NCBI GenBank assembly: GCA_963930775.1 | Contig: OZ005689.1 | Location: 17,073,775 to 17,137,774, forward strand | DNA length: 64,000 nt | Direction of reading: 5' to 3' | Source of the DNA: Cliona cf. orientalis | Lineage: Eukaryota > Porifera > Demospongiae > Clionaida > Clionaidae | Shown: in pieces, positions 52,130 through 64,000 of the stretch | Layout of the letters: every line of letters starts with the position of its first letter | How positions within the stretch are numbered: position 1 is the first letter of the stretch | Position numbers and translations under genes: made by a program | The notes under the pieces: generated by a model | Told to the model about the DNA's origin: nothing | Database searches by the model: none | What the model saw: only the letters and a program-made list of their open reading frames with translations

Positions 52130-53600
52130 AGTATGACCACACCTACCAATTAGTACTGTTCATGTTTAGTAAGTCTGCAGCTAGCAGCGGCATGATTGTC
52201 TCAACAAGGGGTGCCTGATTAGTTAAGAATTAGCTATTAAGCTGCATAAAACCCCCAGGCTCCCCATGCATTTCAATTTTCGAATCAAACAATGTTGCCA
52301 ACATTGGCTATTGATGTTTGCAAACTTTAATAGAAAAATGCTCAAGCAAGTCAGGGGAGGGGATGCCTAAGTATGTGGATAATCTGTGGAATGAGACATA
52401 GTTCCAAGTATGAACTTAGAATTTGAAATATAATAATATTATGTAGCTACATTGGATTAATTTTTCAAATTAATTGTTGAGTTCAAGTTTCTGTAGCACA
52501 CGGATTCAAATCCTGTACCAAACTGCTTGATTATGAGACCCTTATCCCCCTCTTTACTGTGAGTCTAGCTGGCCAGATGACTGGCCATGGCTTTGTGGCT
52601 TTATAGCCAAATGGCAATAAGCTAGAGAGCAATTTATCTGTATTTGAGGTGCATACCTGCCAACCTGCGGATAGTCTTGTGCTTGAAATTTGTATAAATG
52701 TGCTTGATTTGGGGCATTTTTGCTTGAAAATGCTACTAGCTTCTCCAACATGTATTAGCATATATGGGCCAGGTTCTCACAAAAAATGAGGGATTTAGTG
52801 ATTTTTGTGAGGGATGGGTACCATTTATTTTTGCTTGAAATCAAGCAGAAAGCTGGATAGTTGGTAGGTATGGAGGTGGGATAGACTACTTTAGCCTGTC
52901 CCCAGGTCTCTTGCTGGGAATGATTTAACAGATTAAACTATCTGATCAGTGAAAATAAACTATACAGGCGCTGATCCAGAAAATTTTCATGGAAGGTGGC
53001 CGACGGGGTGGCTACCCATAGTAAACCATATTGGTGCAAAGGGGGTGGCTGGTTAATAATGGTGGACATCTCCTATACTACGTTGCATAAAAGAACTGGT
53101 GAAGGGGGGTGGCTAGCCACCCCATCCATCCCCCCTGGATCAGCCCCTGCTATAGATAGCTACACATGCACTCATTTGATCATGCTGGTGCAATTGCTAA
53201 GATTCTTCCGAGATCATGGTAAACAGTCCCCATAATAAAAATATCTTATCCAGGTGCACAACAGGTGAGTCCAACTTAACGTCAGCAACATAGTAATTAT
53301 TATAATAATATTATTATTAAGTTTGTGTTTGTGTCTACATGACAATGTAACTCCATGCATTACTCAACTGTGATTAGAATTCGTTAATAGCATTAGCTAC
53401 TATTATGAGTAAATGACATCTCATTATCAACTTTGTGTAACTATGAGTACTGTCACACTATTTAGTGGTCCCCCAGACCATCCATGGCAACTGTGCGTGG
53501 TACTCCCCTGCCATTTACGAGGGGGGATCAGAGGCTGGGTTTTGGTTAGCAAGGTTTGTCCTGGGGGACCATATCTGGTGCAATGGACAGTCACGGGCCA
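52130..53600. other. Spacer with one minisatellite unit and a small inverted repeat
   Basis: 52970-53150 carries a single unit of the 5390-5800 minisatellite family. 53461-53600 shows GGTCCCCCAGAC inverted as GTCCTGGGGGACC, a probable small MITE. No exon supported. Confidence 0.5.
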
Positions 53601-54630
53601 TAATTTGTGGGGGGCTACCATAATAATATAATTATAGTATCGCAAGATTCAGAGTTCCGGCATGTACTAGTGTTTTTAATTGCAGATGCCCATGAATGAT
53701 ACTGTCATGTATTCAGAATGACACAAATATGTTACTGACGTTAAGCTGGACTCGACTGTCATGTATCTGGACAGGATACCATTATTATGGAGACTAATTA
53801 TCTCTAATTGCACCATAGATAATTAAGACTGTGTCTTAATTATCAGATTCTATGATTGCACCAGCATGATTGAACGAATGCGAGCGGGATAATTATATAG
53901 CTCTGATGCGGTGATGCATGATATGACGTCCATTACCTTTCTACAATGTAGCACATGCATACCTCCTCCCCAGTATTTGGTGTACTGAACATACGCAGCA
54001 AACTTAGGAGATTAGGCCACTTCAATTTAATATTCTGTTTCTCGGGCTGGCCTTTCCTCAGGATAGGGTCGGTATGCACTATAAGTCATGCATATTAATA
54101 CCAGCTATCATACTTAGGAATTTGTCACTTGAAATAGAACTAAAAGAGATCACTGCTAAAACACTGAACACTAAGATTAATTTTCATCTTCAAGTAGATC
54201 ATCAACAATTTTAATATGGAAGGGTTTCCACATCAAAGGTAGTATTCAGTGTTGAACATCTCATCGATCACCAGTGTAGTAACATAATATACCAATCCAA
54301 GTATGAATTTCCCTGAGGATGACTAAAGCATCTAGTCGAAACGTCGGCAAGTTTTACCGAACAGTTTAGTTAAGTTGTCCGCAAAGAATCTTCGTTTTAT
54401 TCATGAATAAGATTGTTGCTGTGACAGATGTCATTAAGCTTATTAAACACAGCTCCCAATATTTAATATTCCTTGGTATAACTTTTATGTTACTGATTCC
54501 TTTATGCTAATTCATCTGACACAATTACTCTAGCTCTTTCAATAGTGGTAAGAAATCATAATAATATAGGATGTTATTAATAACTATATGTATAGTATAC
54601 TTACTATGTACAATGCCATGTGTAATACTA
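53601..54630. other. Spacer, no gene
   Basis: AT-rich. Contains the ribozyme-like motif at 54313. Otherwise nothing recognised. Confidence 0.4.
54313..54341 (+). ncRNA. Hammerhead-ribozyme-like core remnant
   Basis: CTGAGGA, then a perfect 5-bp hairpin GACTA..TAGTC with a 7-base loop, then GAAA. These are the catalytic-core elements of a hammerhead ribozyme, spaced almost correctly, with one extra T before the hairpin. I do not see a convincing stem III or cleavage site. Motifs like this occur in terminal repeats of Penelope-like retroelements. Likely a relic. Confidence 0.3.
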
Positions 54631-54649
54631 TTTCTAGTTTCCCTCAAGT

Positions 54650-55795
54650 GCTCCATCTGGAATTGTGTACCATCCAACCAGTGAATTGAGTGTCACTGTT
54701 TCTGTGTCTGATTCAAGTGGATTAGTCAGCCTACATTTCCAGCGTCTCAGAGTAATTCTTTCCTTAACTTGGGAAATAATGGGAGTTATGCTATTTCTTT
54801 GGAAGCCAGCCATGACATCCCTGCATGGTCCCAGCACACCTATGCCTAACATAACATGTCAGGGGTTTATCTGCCCATCGGGGTGTGTTTCTTTTTACAA
54901 GAATAATATTATTATAGTGCACAGATAGTTGATTTCAAGTTGCATGTAAAATTCTATAGAACTCTGTCCCTACACATATATTGCACAATCTGTAGATTTA
55001 ATTATTAATTTTATTTCTTGTGTGCATGGTCCCTAGTATAATTTTTGTGAATTTAAGAATAGTAGAAATGCTATTAAATTTTAGTCCCTATGATGCTAGC
55101 CAACCCAGTCCTACCTTTTTAAGTGAGAGTAGCTTGGGAATAAGGCTGTAGATAATCTTGCTTGTGAAATTGTGTGTGATAAAAAAGCATCCAATGCACA
55201 ATAATAATATAACATAATATTATTATAGCTCCTTATTGGGAAAGTATTATGATTTATGTATAATTTAAAACTAAATGTGCCTTCTAACATTAAATGTGGA
55301 CACCTCTACAACTCTGGAAGATGATTGTATGCGTACTACTGTAAAGCTAAAAGTAATGATAATGGCGTTGAGAACCCCACCAGTGTCTCTATCATGGTTC
55401 CTGTCGTGATGAACTCACATTCCGAGAAAGTGAAGCCTTTAGCAGCAGTGGTACTGCTGTGTTGCTGCTGATTTGAGCAGCGTAACTGGAGAGCTGTGTA
55501 TTCAAGTTATGGTTACTCGCCAAAGTCAACCCAACCGTCCACTAAATACATTAGATTAGAGCGGCAGTCAAATTTGAGCTCATGCTCAACGGATTCAATT
55601 AACTCTATTGCTAGTTCTGGTGTAAGTGTGGAGTTTTTTTTAGCTCACTAAAGCTCAGGACAAGTCCCCCATGGCACCATTGCAACCTTCAAATCTCTAT
55701 CAGTGTGTACTGATCGACTGGTGGGAGCAGAACATGCAACATGCTTCAATGGAGTCTGGAGTGACTAGTCTCAGCATACTAGTTCATGGATCATG
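54650..55795 (+). pseudogene. Decayed Ig-like exons of a receptor paralogue
   Basis: 54655-54750 reads APSGIVYHPTSELSVTVSVS then DSSGLVSLHFQRL, which lines up with the FYELPPTAEAIRLVVNNTDG stretch of the gene B Ig domain. 55643-55793 follows a TTTTTTTTAG acceptor, stays open to GTAAGT, and has an Ig-like LYQCVLIDWW and a closing GVTSLSILVHG like the AVQLLVYG end of genes A and C. The pieces between do not join in frame. Best read as remains of a receptor gene between B and C. Confidence 0.32.
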
Positions 55796-55799
55796 TAAG

Positions 55800-57720
55800 T
55801 CTTATATAATTATTATAGTGCAAAGCATGTAATTTACGTGACATGATAAATAATTTCCATTCTTATAAGCCCCTCTATCTGTGAGTGAAGCAGTGGCAAT
55901 TACATTTGTGCTTTCCACTCTCAGCTGTTGGTGTGATGAGTACTTTCATGTGACATACAGTACATGTATAATGAAGAGACAGGCCTCTGAGCATCTAGCC
56001 TAGCATCACCTGCAGCTGACCATGCAGCCAAAGGCCCTCTATATATGATCAAAGTATCACATGACATTATGTATAGCTATTCTTATTATGAAACTATAGC
56101 TATGCATACAGAAAAATTTTAATTTCCTATAGAATTCTCAAAATAATATTATTATACATGTACACAACTGTACATTAATATACCACCAAAGTTTGTGTAA
56201 TTTTCCTTAAATTGCTCTATACATTATACAGCAATCAATTAATGACATAAAAATAAGTTGAAGCAAGCTGGCATTGTATGAATATCTGAAGATAACAGCT
56301 CCCACACAATAATTTCACTTGGAAAGAAGGAGCTGCTGGTTCAAATACACGGTCATGAGATGATCTTATAACATAGCTATATAATATTGTAGTCCCTACT
56401 TAAAGGGATACTTTACAGCCTATAAGGTTGCAAAGCTTAGCTTGGTGACATCTGATTTACAGTGAAGGTAAACATGATTTACCTTTATCCTTAGACTTGG
56501 TGCAGACGTTTTATTAAGATTCCAGGAGATAGACGCTTATTCTAGGTGTGGCCAGATGATCAAGGGAATAGGATAGATAATAATATACACTATGATACAA
56601 CTCTAATGACTATAATATACTGTAACAGTTACATTACAATCATAATAATATTATTATTATCCCACGACATTTCTTTTCCTAGTATACATATATCATGGCA
56701 TTCCTTTGGCAAAAACATCTGAGTCATTATTGAAATTATTAATTTAGTGTCACACTATAAATCAATATGTTTCATGACTAATAAAAGCTATGAATGTATT
56801 AATAAAAGAACAGTTTACTATACTGATCAGGAAGGCTGACGAAATTCATGGAAATTTCTAATAGTGGCAAATCCGTTCAAATTGGAAACTAGATAGTTAT
56901 TTTAAAATGTTGATATCATCCCCTACCGTTGAACTGAACCAAAATGTGGGAGGTAGTCAGTGCCTACAAGCTGTTTTCTCCTGCCTTTCACTGAATACCA
57001 ATTTTTCAATATTTTGCATGCATTTTCAGTATTGGGCTATTCCATTATAATAAAGATACACCCCGACGGAACACTAAATTTTGATTTAGCTACCCCTTCA
57101 GGAAGCCTAATTCATGTCTTTAACCCTCAAGAACTAATTAAAAAGAGGACTTGACCCTTCAATACTCATTAAAGTGCAATAAGATGCAGTGTCATTGGCA
57201 TGATAACCCCCCAGGATTCATTATATGTATTGTCTTCGTGGTAACTTGGTGGTAACCATCTAGATTTCATTAAAATTGGGTACTTACCCCTCAAGATTTC
57301 ATTAAACATCTTTTTTTTTACCTGTCAAGAACTCATTAAAATGGCATAAATTTAGACCCCTCAGAAGTAATTATGGCTCTTCCGTGGGGGTGTATCACTA
57401 TTAAATGGAAAAGCCCATTTTACAAAGAGCTCCATATAGAATAATTATTATGATGACAGATGTACCTATCATAGCGCGTATCATAGTATATAGTATGTAC
57501 TAAATTTACCCAATTTTCAGTATTAAATTTTATGGTCAGAATTCAAAAAATACTGACAAATCCGTATTATACTTGTACTGGGGGGGGTGCACTGCAGGAC
57601 TTGACAGTTTGGCGCTGCATGTGCCTACGAGCGACTTCGCTCGAGGCCACACCCACTTTTAACACTGGGTATTCCCAAACTTTGGCCCAAGTTTTATACA
57701 ATGTCCTAGCTACTTCTTCG
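55800..57720. other. Upstream region of gene C
   Basis: AT-rich with no supported exon. 57060-57380 has several short direct repeats built on AAGAACTCATTAAA and similar, spaced 40-60 bp. Confidence 0.4.
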
Positions 57721-60700
57721 ATGGCGAGACAAACAGTGTGGATTACAGCTCCTCTTCAGCTCAGTGTTATTTTCTTTTGCTATGATTTTCACTTGGAGCC
57801 TGCAAAAGGTAAAACTTACAAATATTGTGTTGAGTAAAATCTGATCGCTATGATCTGATCTATAGCTATATTATTATATAGCTATCATACACGTAGGGGT
57901 GGAAAGTGCGTTCACTGTTTACTTACAGACTACGATTATCAGTTATTATGTATTCCATTCTGTTATTTTGGCGTACATTTAGCTAAGTTGTTGCAGGTTT
58001 CAATATTATTTGATAATACTGTTAGCTACAGCTACAGTTAGTCCAATAAGAAATTAGAGTTGAAAATTTTTTGCTGTAGTTTGAATCACTGCTCTAGAGC
58101 TGCTCCACTTCTCTCCCGACCCTTAAAACTGGCATAGTTTCACAAACCATAAACTTTAAGTTGTTTGCACTAAAACACTCCTAAGTGAATAATTATTATC
58201 ATCAACTGTATTATCTATAGATTAAGCAAGTCAGTTTCATGTCATCCCTCTTAAAATTTAATGTTACAAGAGCTGCCATGACTCCCCTTATAGCTAGACA
58301 ATGGACAAAATAGCCTGTAAGACTCAATGTCCCTTCCCTCTACATTGGTCATTAGTAGCTACTACACATCAGCACCTTAAGGCCAGCTCAGGCAAACTGA
58401 ATTTGCAGTTTACCGTCACTGGCGACATGGATTTTCAGATTTTCTCAAAAACTAATTTCAGATTGTAAACAGTAACTGTTACTGTATCTGGTCAAATTAA
58501 GATGCCTCTCTAATGAACACACCATTATGATTATGAACAAGAAATAACTTTTATTAGTAGTATTTCAAGTCCCATGGGGAGGAATCTAACTTGTAAGGTC
58601 CCGTAGTTTTGCAATCATCTCAGTGTCATGTAAACAGGTGATTGAAAAGTAGAAACAACCTCAGGACCAAGCTGAGATTAAATTTGGACCCAGACCTTCT
58701 CAATTCTAGCAAGACACTATTACCAGCTGAGTTACTGGGCCCTGGTGAAAGCAGGGAAGTGTAGGATACGGGTGGCATAGCTACATCCTAAACATTAGTT
58801 CAAACCTAGCCGCTTCACCTATCAATAAATCCCAGCTTGTTCCTGAGTTGTTTTTTTCTTCCTTTACTTCTCAATTCTCCTGTTTACAACACCTGCCTTA
58901 CCAGGCTTACAATAATTAGCCTTACTTATTATCAACTCAGTGACAACTTTAGTCAATTATGTTCCCACTATTGCTATCTGCTCGGTCTTCTGCTTGACCA
59001 GCTTTCATGCATGATAACGAGTTTGGAATAATAAAGCACTAAACTGAACAACTTGAGTTGATTCAAATTAATGGTATGATCTAAAAATGCTCAAACTTGA
59101 TTTAAACGTAACTACAGGCTTTATATTAAATCAATAGAGCAACTGATTAGAGAGAGATTAGAATTCATAATGGTCTTCTTTATAGTAAATTATAGACTTC
59201 GAAGCTCAGTACTAACATGCACACAAAAGAGCTTAAAATTAGTGTAGCTACTGATTGTAGTTCTTAAGCTTTATGTTTACTGTACCGAGTTTGTTTGATA
59301 ATACACTTTATACGAGACAAAGCACTTTTTGGATGGTTTCTCTTATCTTGATCATCTCATACTAAATCATGAATTCATGGTACAAGCACAGTGCATGGTA
59401 TCACATACCGTAAATCGCGAATATTTCGATGTTAAAATATTTTCGTACAGCATGGCTTGTGCGAAAATTAAACGCAACGAAATATATGCGCAATATTAAC
59501 GACAATGCGGTACAGGGTCGTTTGTCCGAAAATTACTTAACGCGAAAAATTATCGCATGAAATATTTTAGACACGAAATATTCGCGATTTACGGTACTGC
59601 CATGCTCCATAGCCCAGGTGATATCACAGCCCCCTGAGTCTACCACAGCAGCTCAGGGTGCAAATGCAACTTTCTCTTGTCATGGAAATGGAAAAGTACT
59701 GTGGGAGATTAACAGGACACAAATTCGAGATGCTAGCCAGCTGCCAATATTTTCAAGTATATGTGTGTTTGTTCCTCTACCGAATGACAGTAGCAGTGAG
59801 CTCACTGTGACAGCATCCACAACAACCAATGCATCTCTCACAATTATATGTGTTGTAGAACCTGGCGCTAATGTACGGCCATGGAGTTTGAATAAGAGCA
59901 GTCCAGTTCAGCTGCTTGTGTATGGTAAGTGTGCGTGGTTACCAGGTATTAGAGATGCTGGCAGGGTTCTCTCAAGGATTCAAAATTAGTAAGGGGTGAT
60001 CATAATATCTCTATAGCTAGCAAAGCTTTTGAGGTGCCACAACTCTGTTTAGAGGGGAAGTTCCCCTGCATCCTATAGTGGATAGAACAATGCATGCCTA
60101 TTCACTTTTGATTAAGTATTAACTACATAGCCCCTCAAATATTAACTATGTTTAAAATGTGTTTTATGAGCTGTAGAAACTTGGTAGAGTATACTTGTCT
60201 ATTTTCCTGATGCCTTTCAATTCTGAAAATGCAATCATTATTACAACCATCTTTCTATTTGTATAGCTGAACCAAATCCTCCAGTAGATCTTAACATTAC
60301 CGTGGAAGGTTTTACGCTTGTGGCTGCATGGAATAAACCATTTTCTCTTAAAGGAGAAGAGCTATCATATACAATCGTCATTGTGAACACAGCTAGTGGT
60401 GTTCAAGAGGAAGCTGTCGTTAATTCAACAATATATACTTTCTCTGTTGATGAGCCAATTGGAGAGAGAGACTGTGCAGAGTATATGTTTTCTGTCTTCT
60501 CTAATAACAGCTACAGCAAAAGCAGCACTGGAGTCAGTGGTTATGAAAACATCCCAACAGGTACTACATGTATTATTGTAACACAGGGCGTGAGCTGATG
60601 ATTATGATAGTGGAATATCTGATTCAGTTGTTTTGTATACATATCACAAATGAAATACAATCACACGTAACACATAATAATAATATGAATGAATGTATGG

Positions 60701-63440
60701 TCAAGTGCACTTAACTTGACTGATTTCTTTTTCCATGACCCACTTTCATTATCATGCTACCCTATGATTGTCTATAATATTATATTATACACCTTTAAAA
60801 GCTTTGTTTGCTAAAATGATTACTGTATTCGCTCGATCAGACGCTGCAGCTACTATTTACTTCATCGCCTGAGTTTGTGCGCAATTTATTGAGAGTAGCA
60901 TTTATTATTACCAGTTAGCTGCCAGAGAGGCAATCCGCAGAGAAACGGTTGATCAATACCACTGAACTATAGGACATTCTGGCCCTATACTGATGTAGAT
61001 GAACATCAGAACTTGTTCTAGAAGACTGCTAAATACTTTTTTGTACCTGCCATGCCTGCAGTCAAAAATGAGTCGCGAAGATGTTCACGTGCTAACCTGC
61101 ATCTCAAATAGTGGGCATGGCGCAGCTGCTATTCGAGAGCGGCGACTCTTTTGTTCAGCACTTTCGGAGTTGCGGTGACTATTCGAGAGCGGCCACTAAT
61201 CGAGAGCAGCACCTGATTGAGTTAATACGGTATGTATAACTACATCATACACATGCACATGTAAACCTGTTCATAGTTCCACTTTTGATGAGAAGATCTG
61301 ACGTTTCAGTTGATGTCTCCCTAGTAAAGGATATTGAAATCGTGATTACTTTCAATGTGAGTAATTTTGATAAGTATATATCTAATCCATAGACTATGCT
61401 GTGACACAATAATGAAGCAGCTTCAGAGTGTACCTAGACAGCATGCATATGGTACGTATAGGGGACAATAAAAAGAGGTTGTGCTTGAAACATAATTATG
61501 CAACATTAAATTTCTGATGCAATATCTATTATTAACCCTCGCTGCAAAGCGTAGGTGGGGAGGTTACTGCAATCGTTCGGCGATATTTGTCTGTCCGTCT
61601 ATCTGTTGCAACCCTCCTATGCTAAATGGTAAGGGTTGTCCGCGCATTCGAGGTATACCAAACATAAAGGAATAGTGGTCATATTTAGTTCTGCCCAGAA
61701 GTATAGTAGTGTGCAGCTGTTGCCCGTCTGTGTTTAGCTACATGGCACCAACCTCAGCTACATGACTGATTACAATTCTGTGCCTTGCTGGTCAGTTGTC
61801 AATGCAGTGACAATGTAAACAGGCAGTGGCTCTCTAGTGGGTAATTCAGTTTAGGTAGTCACAAAAAGCTTTCAGTTTGTATAGTGTCATAGCCAGGTGC
61901 CTTCCCCTATTTACTCCCAATGTCTCTGAAGAGACTTGAATAGTACCATGAAATGTTCAGGTACGTACAGGGTATGTAGTTCAATATTCCTGATATTAAA
62001 CAAGCATACACAGTGAGCCATGCTATACATGCACATGAGTCATGCATGCATTTAGCAGTGAGGGTTCTGCACTCAAGTGCATTTATTTAACCTCGCTTAC
62101 GCAGGCCTTAAGTCGTTTAGAAAGTTTCCCGGGGGTGGTGGGGAGAAATAAGTAAGTATGGAAGGCCGATATTTTCTGTGTGTGTAAGTTCATGATCTCT
62201 AGGGGATCTGGGGGCATGCTCCAGCAGGATATTTTTACATTTAATTAATTTTATAGACACAGTGCATTCTCACGCACTGATAACTTGATACTAAGAAGTA
62301 CTTTGTACATGTATACATATGGCGTTACTCAGTGGACACTTTGAATGCTCTTAGTATCTTTTTATCATTGCTACTATTGTTAACGCTATAGTGATTTCTT
62401 GATCTTATGTTAGTTTCATAAAGGGGGGGGGGGGGGTGAGAGTCTATCAAGGGGTGGGGGACACGAAGCCCTGTTACATAATAATTATACTACTTATCAG
62501 CTAGTAACAACTCACCTTGATATTCAATATTGTGTGTAAAAATTGTTAAAATGCATGCTAAAACTGTTCCTGGATCCAAACAGGGACAGGTAACTATAGA
62601 TTCTGGAGATTTCTGTATAATTTAGGAAACGATGATCATTACTATCATCCAGCTGATCACATCTTCGACTATAACAATATTATTATTCTTCTACCTCGTG
62701 CTATTAATATATTTTATCCAAGTTTCTTTGTGGAAGGGGCTAAATGACAAAAGAAACTCAAGAGAATTTATCAATCACATTATAGTTGAATTATCCAAGT
62801 CCAATTATTCTGAGGGTTTTTTTCTGACTGTCATGGAATCAACACCATACATAATATATTATCATGATTGTTTGATCTACAGTAACTGTCCTAGCTATCA
62901 TGATCAACTACTAACATCATTATGCCAGCCTATACTGCAAGATTGTACATGATATTGTACATATGCATACACATGCAGCCTCGTGACCCTTGCCCTGCCT
63001 ATCCTGTAGAAAGCTATGTCTTCAATATTTCCGAGGACAGTGGCTATATCATAACCACCATAAACCATATTGGGAACACCTCTCTGAATATCAATGGAAG
63101 CAAGCATGGTCTACTTTACAATCAAGTGTACCATCTGTTGATTGAGGCCGTAAATGCCATTGGGAGCACATCTTCAGAGGAAATTCTATTTTGTAAGAGT
63201 GTAGTATTGGTCAATGTGTTGATAACTTTAACATTGTCACTAATGATTTGTGTATACATTGTAGATACAACTGGTCTCCAGTCATCCATTGCTGTAGTAG
63301 AGCTGAATGGCAGTATCACTGTCACCTGTATCTTTGCCACTGGTGCTTCATCAACTGGTTGCCAGATAATAATCTTTGGGATCAATGATACAGGCATGCA
63401 GACACTTTATATGATCAACCGTCCAAATGGAATTCTTGAG
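57721..63440 (+). CDS. Gene C: Ig/FN3 receptor, first six exons, continues past window
   Basis: Exons 57721-57808 (signal peptide MARQTVWITAPLQLSVIFFC), 59613-59924 (Ig-like, Cys in ATFSCHG and IIICVVE-like context, Trp in VLWEINR), 60267-60560 (FN3-like, EPNPPVDLNITVEG), 61277-61356 and 62979-63192 (split second FN3-like; PLLMRRSDVSVDV then RDPCPAYPVESYVFNI), 63265-63440 (membrane-proximal, CIFATGASSTGC). All GT-AG with the same phases as gene A; they total 1164 nt, exactly 388 codons, ending in phase 0. By analogy three exons (rest of module, TM, tail) should follow within a few kb. The frame is open upstream of the chosen start to 57532, but the hydrophobic segment argues for 57721. Surface receptor by analogy; ligand unknown. 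Confidence 0.75.
57809..59405. other. Intron 1 of gene C
   Basis: AT-rich with no supported exon or transposon up to the MITE at 59406. Confidence 0.4.
59406..59596. mobile_element. MITE with TACCGTAAATCGCGAATATT ends, 16 bp before gene C exon 2
   Basis: Left TACCGTAAATCGCGAATATT is the exact inverse of AATATTCGCGATTTACGGTA at the right. About 190 bp, TA at both ends, interior rich in CGAAA/TTTCG. Tc1-mariner-like target by the TA flanks. Confidence 0.85.
59925..61276. other. Introns 2-3 of gene C
   Basis: Contains exon 3 (60267-60560) and the MITE at 60821. The rest is AT-rich with no other feature. Confidence 0.4.
60821..61232. mobile_element. MITE with TACCGTATTAACTC-type ends
   Basis: TACTGTATTCGCTCGATCAG at the left is the inverse of CACCTGATTGAGTTAATACG at the right. 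It contains repeated CGAGAGCGGC blocks and ends 45 bp before gene C exon 4. Confidence 0.6.
61357..62978. other. Intron 4 of gene C
   Basis: An M2-like end (TTAACCCTCGCTGCAAAGCG, about 61533) followed by an AATCGTTCGGCGATA stretch suggests a degenerate MITE. Run of 14 G at 62423. A hydrophobic ORF at 62632 has no splice context. Confidence 0.4.
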
Positions 63441-64000
63441 GTATGTAATATTTGGAGAGTACATTAAATTAAAGTGATCATCCATGCACAATTAACTTTG
63501 TTGCCAACGTGTCACTGAGTATAGAACAATTCCCAAATCTCGAGATCTAGGCCAAGTTTATAACTTACAACAAGTTTACAACTTGAAAGCACAACTAATT
63601 TGTTGAATTTGGTGACTGGTCTCACCATGCAGTGTCCCAAATAGTCAACATAACCATGTTTATTATTCACCACAAGGCGTAGGCCTGCAAAGGGGTTTCT
63701 GCAATCATTAATTTTGGCAGTTTCTATCTGTCCAGTCCGTACCTCCCTGCATCCACTATAATATTATAGTAAGGATCATTGGGTAGGGTAAGGGGTTGTC
63801 AGAGAGAAAGTACACATTTGACTTACTCGTACTCTTTAAAAGTAGTACCAATAGTATTATAATAGGAAGAGAGAGGGATTGCGGATAATTAAATTTGAGT
63901 GGTTGACTCAAACAAACTGTGAAACCCACCTGTACTGTAGCTGGGTAGTACCCAGGTGGGCTGTCCTAGACCAATCATTGGCCAACACTCACTTAACTAC
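63441..64000. other. Intron 6 of gene C, start
   Basis: AT-rich. AAGGCGTAGGCCTGCAAAGG at 63674 resembles the repeat at 61545. No exon seen before the window ends. Confidence 0.4.

Noticed and set aside
55480..55650. Exon ending at a GTAAGT donor 22 bp before the Ig-like exon at 55643
   Set aside because: It would need a 22-bp intron, too short to splice; kept only as part of the pseudogene remnant.
62632..62952. 106-residue ORF starting with a very hydrophobic segment (MIITIIQLITSSTITILLFF) in intron 4 of gene C
   Set aside because: No splice donor in phase and no counterpart in genes A or B. AT-rich sequence often gives Ile/Leu-rich ORFs by chance.

Overview
The window looks like nuclear DNA of a marine sponge (demosponge, Amphimedon-like). 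It is AT-rich, its genes are split by GT-AG introns, and it is packed with short inverted-repeat elements (MITEs). Its main genes encode single-pass cell-surface proteins with Ig-like and fibronectin-III-like domains. No bacterial gene layout, rRNA, tRNA or CRISPR array was recognised. The species is an inference. Gene models were built by hand from splice signals, reading-frame phase and comparison between paralogues inside the window.

Layout. (1) 1-2369, + strand: the last two exons (transmembrane, cytoplasmic tail) of a receptor gene that starts outside the window (gene 0). (2) 4051-44645, + strand: a paralogue with nine exons (gene A): signal peptide, Ig, FN3, second FN3 split over two exons, a membrane-proximal module split over two exons, TM, and a 58-residue tail with four tyrosines. 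All exon phases agree and the exons sum to 535 codons, although introns 1 and 6 are about 7 kb and 25 kb. (3) 48369-52039, - strand: a compact seven-exon relative (gene B, 568 aa) with a different tail, plus two further exons that could make a longer tail. (4) 57721-63440, + strand: a third paralogue (gene C), cut by the window end before its TM exon. A decayed Ig-like remnant lies between B and C.

Mobile DNA fills the introns. Intron 1 of gene A holds a decayed Crypton (tyrosine-recombinase) copy, a ~100-bp minisatellite and several MITEs. The 25-kb intron holds an intact-looking Mutator-like element on the - strand, with a DDE transposase ORF overlapping an ORF with zinc knuckles, a Ulp1-like cysteine protease and a PHD finger. 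It also holds a broken second copy of that element, two long GA tracts, a ~400-bp tandem repeat and a possible small nested four-exon gene (23503-23944). At least two MITE families occur many times. Individual MITEs end 16-18 bp before splice acceptors of genes A and C.

How it fits together: genes 0, A, B and C share an exon-by-exon plan, and 0 and A share intron and 3'UTR sequence, so the locus grew by local duplication. The proteins should be surface receptors signalling through phosphotyrosine in short tails that carry no kinase. Their ligand and role (recognition, adhesion or immunity) cannot be read from the sequence.
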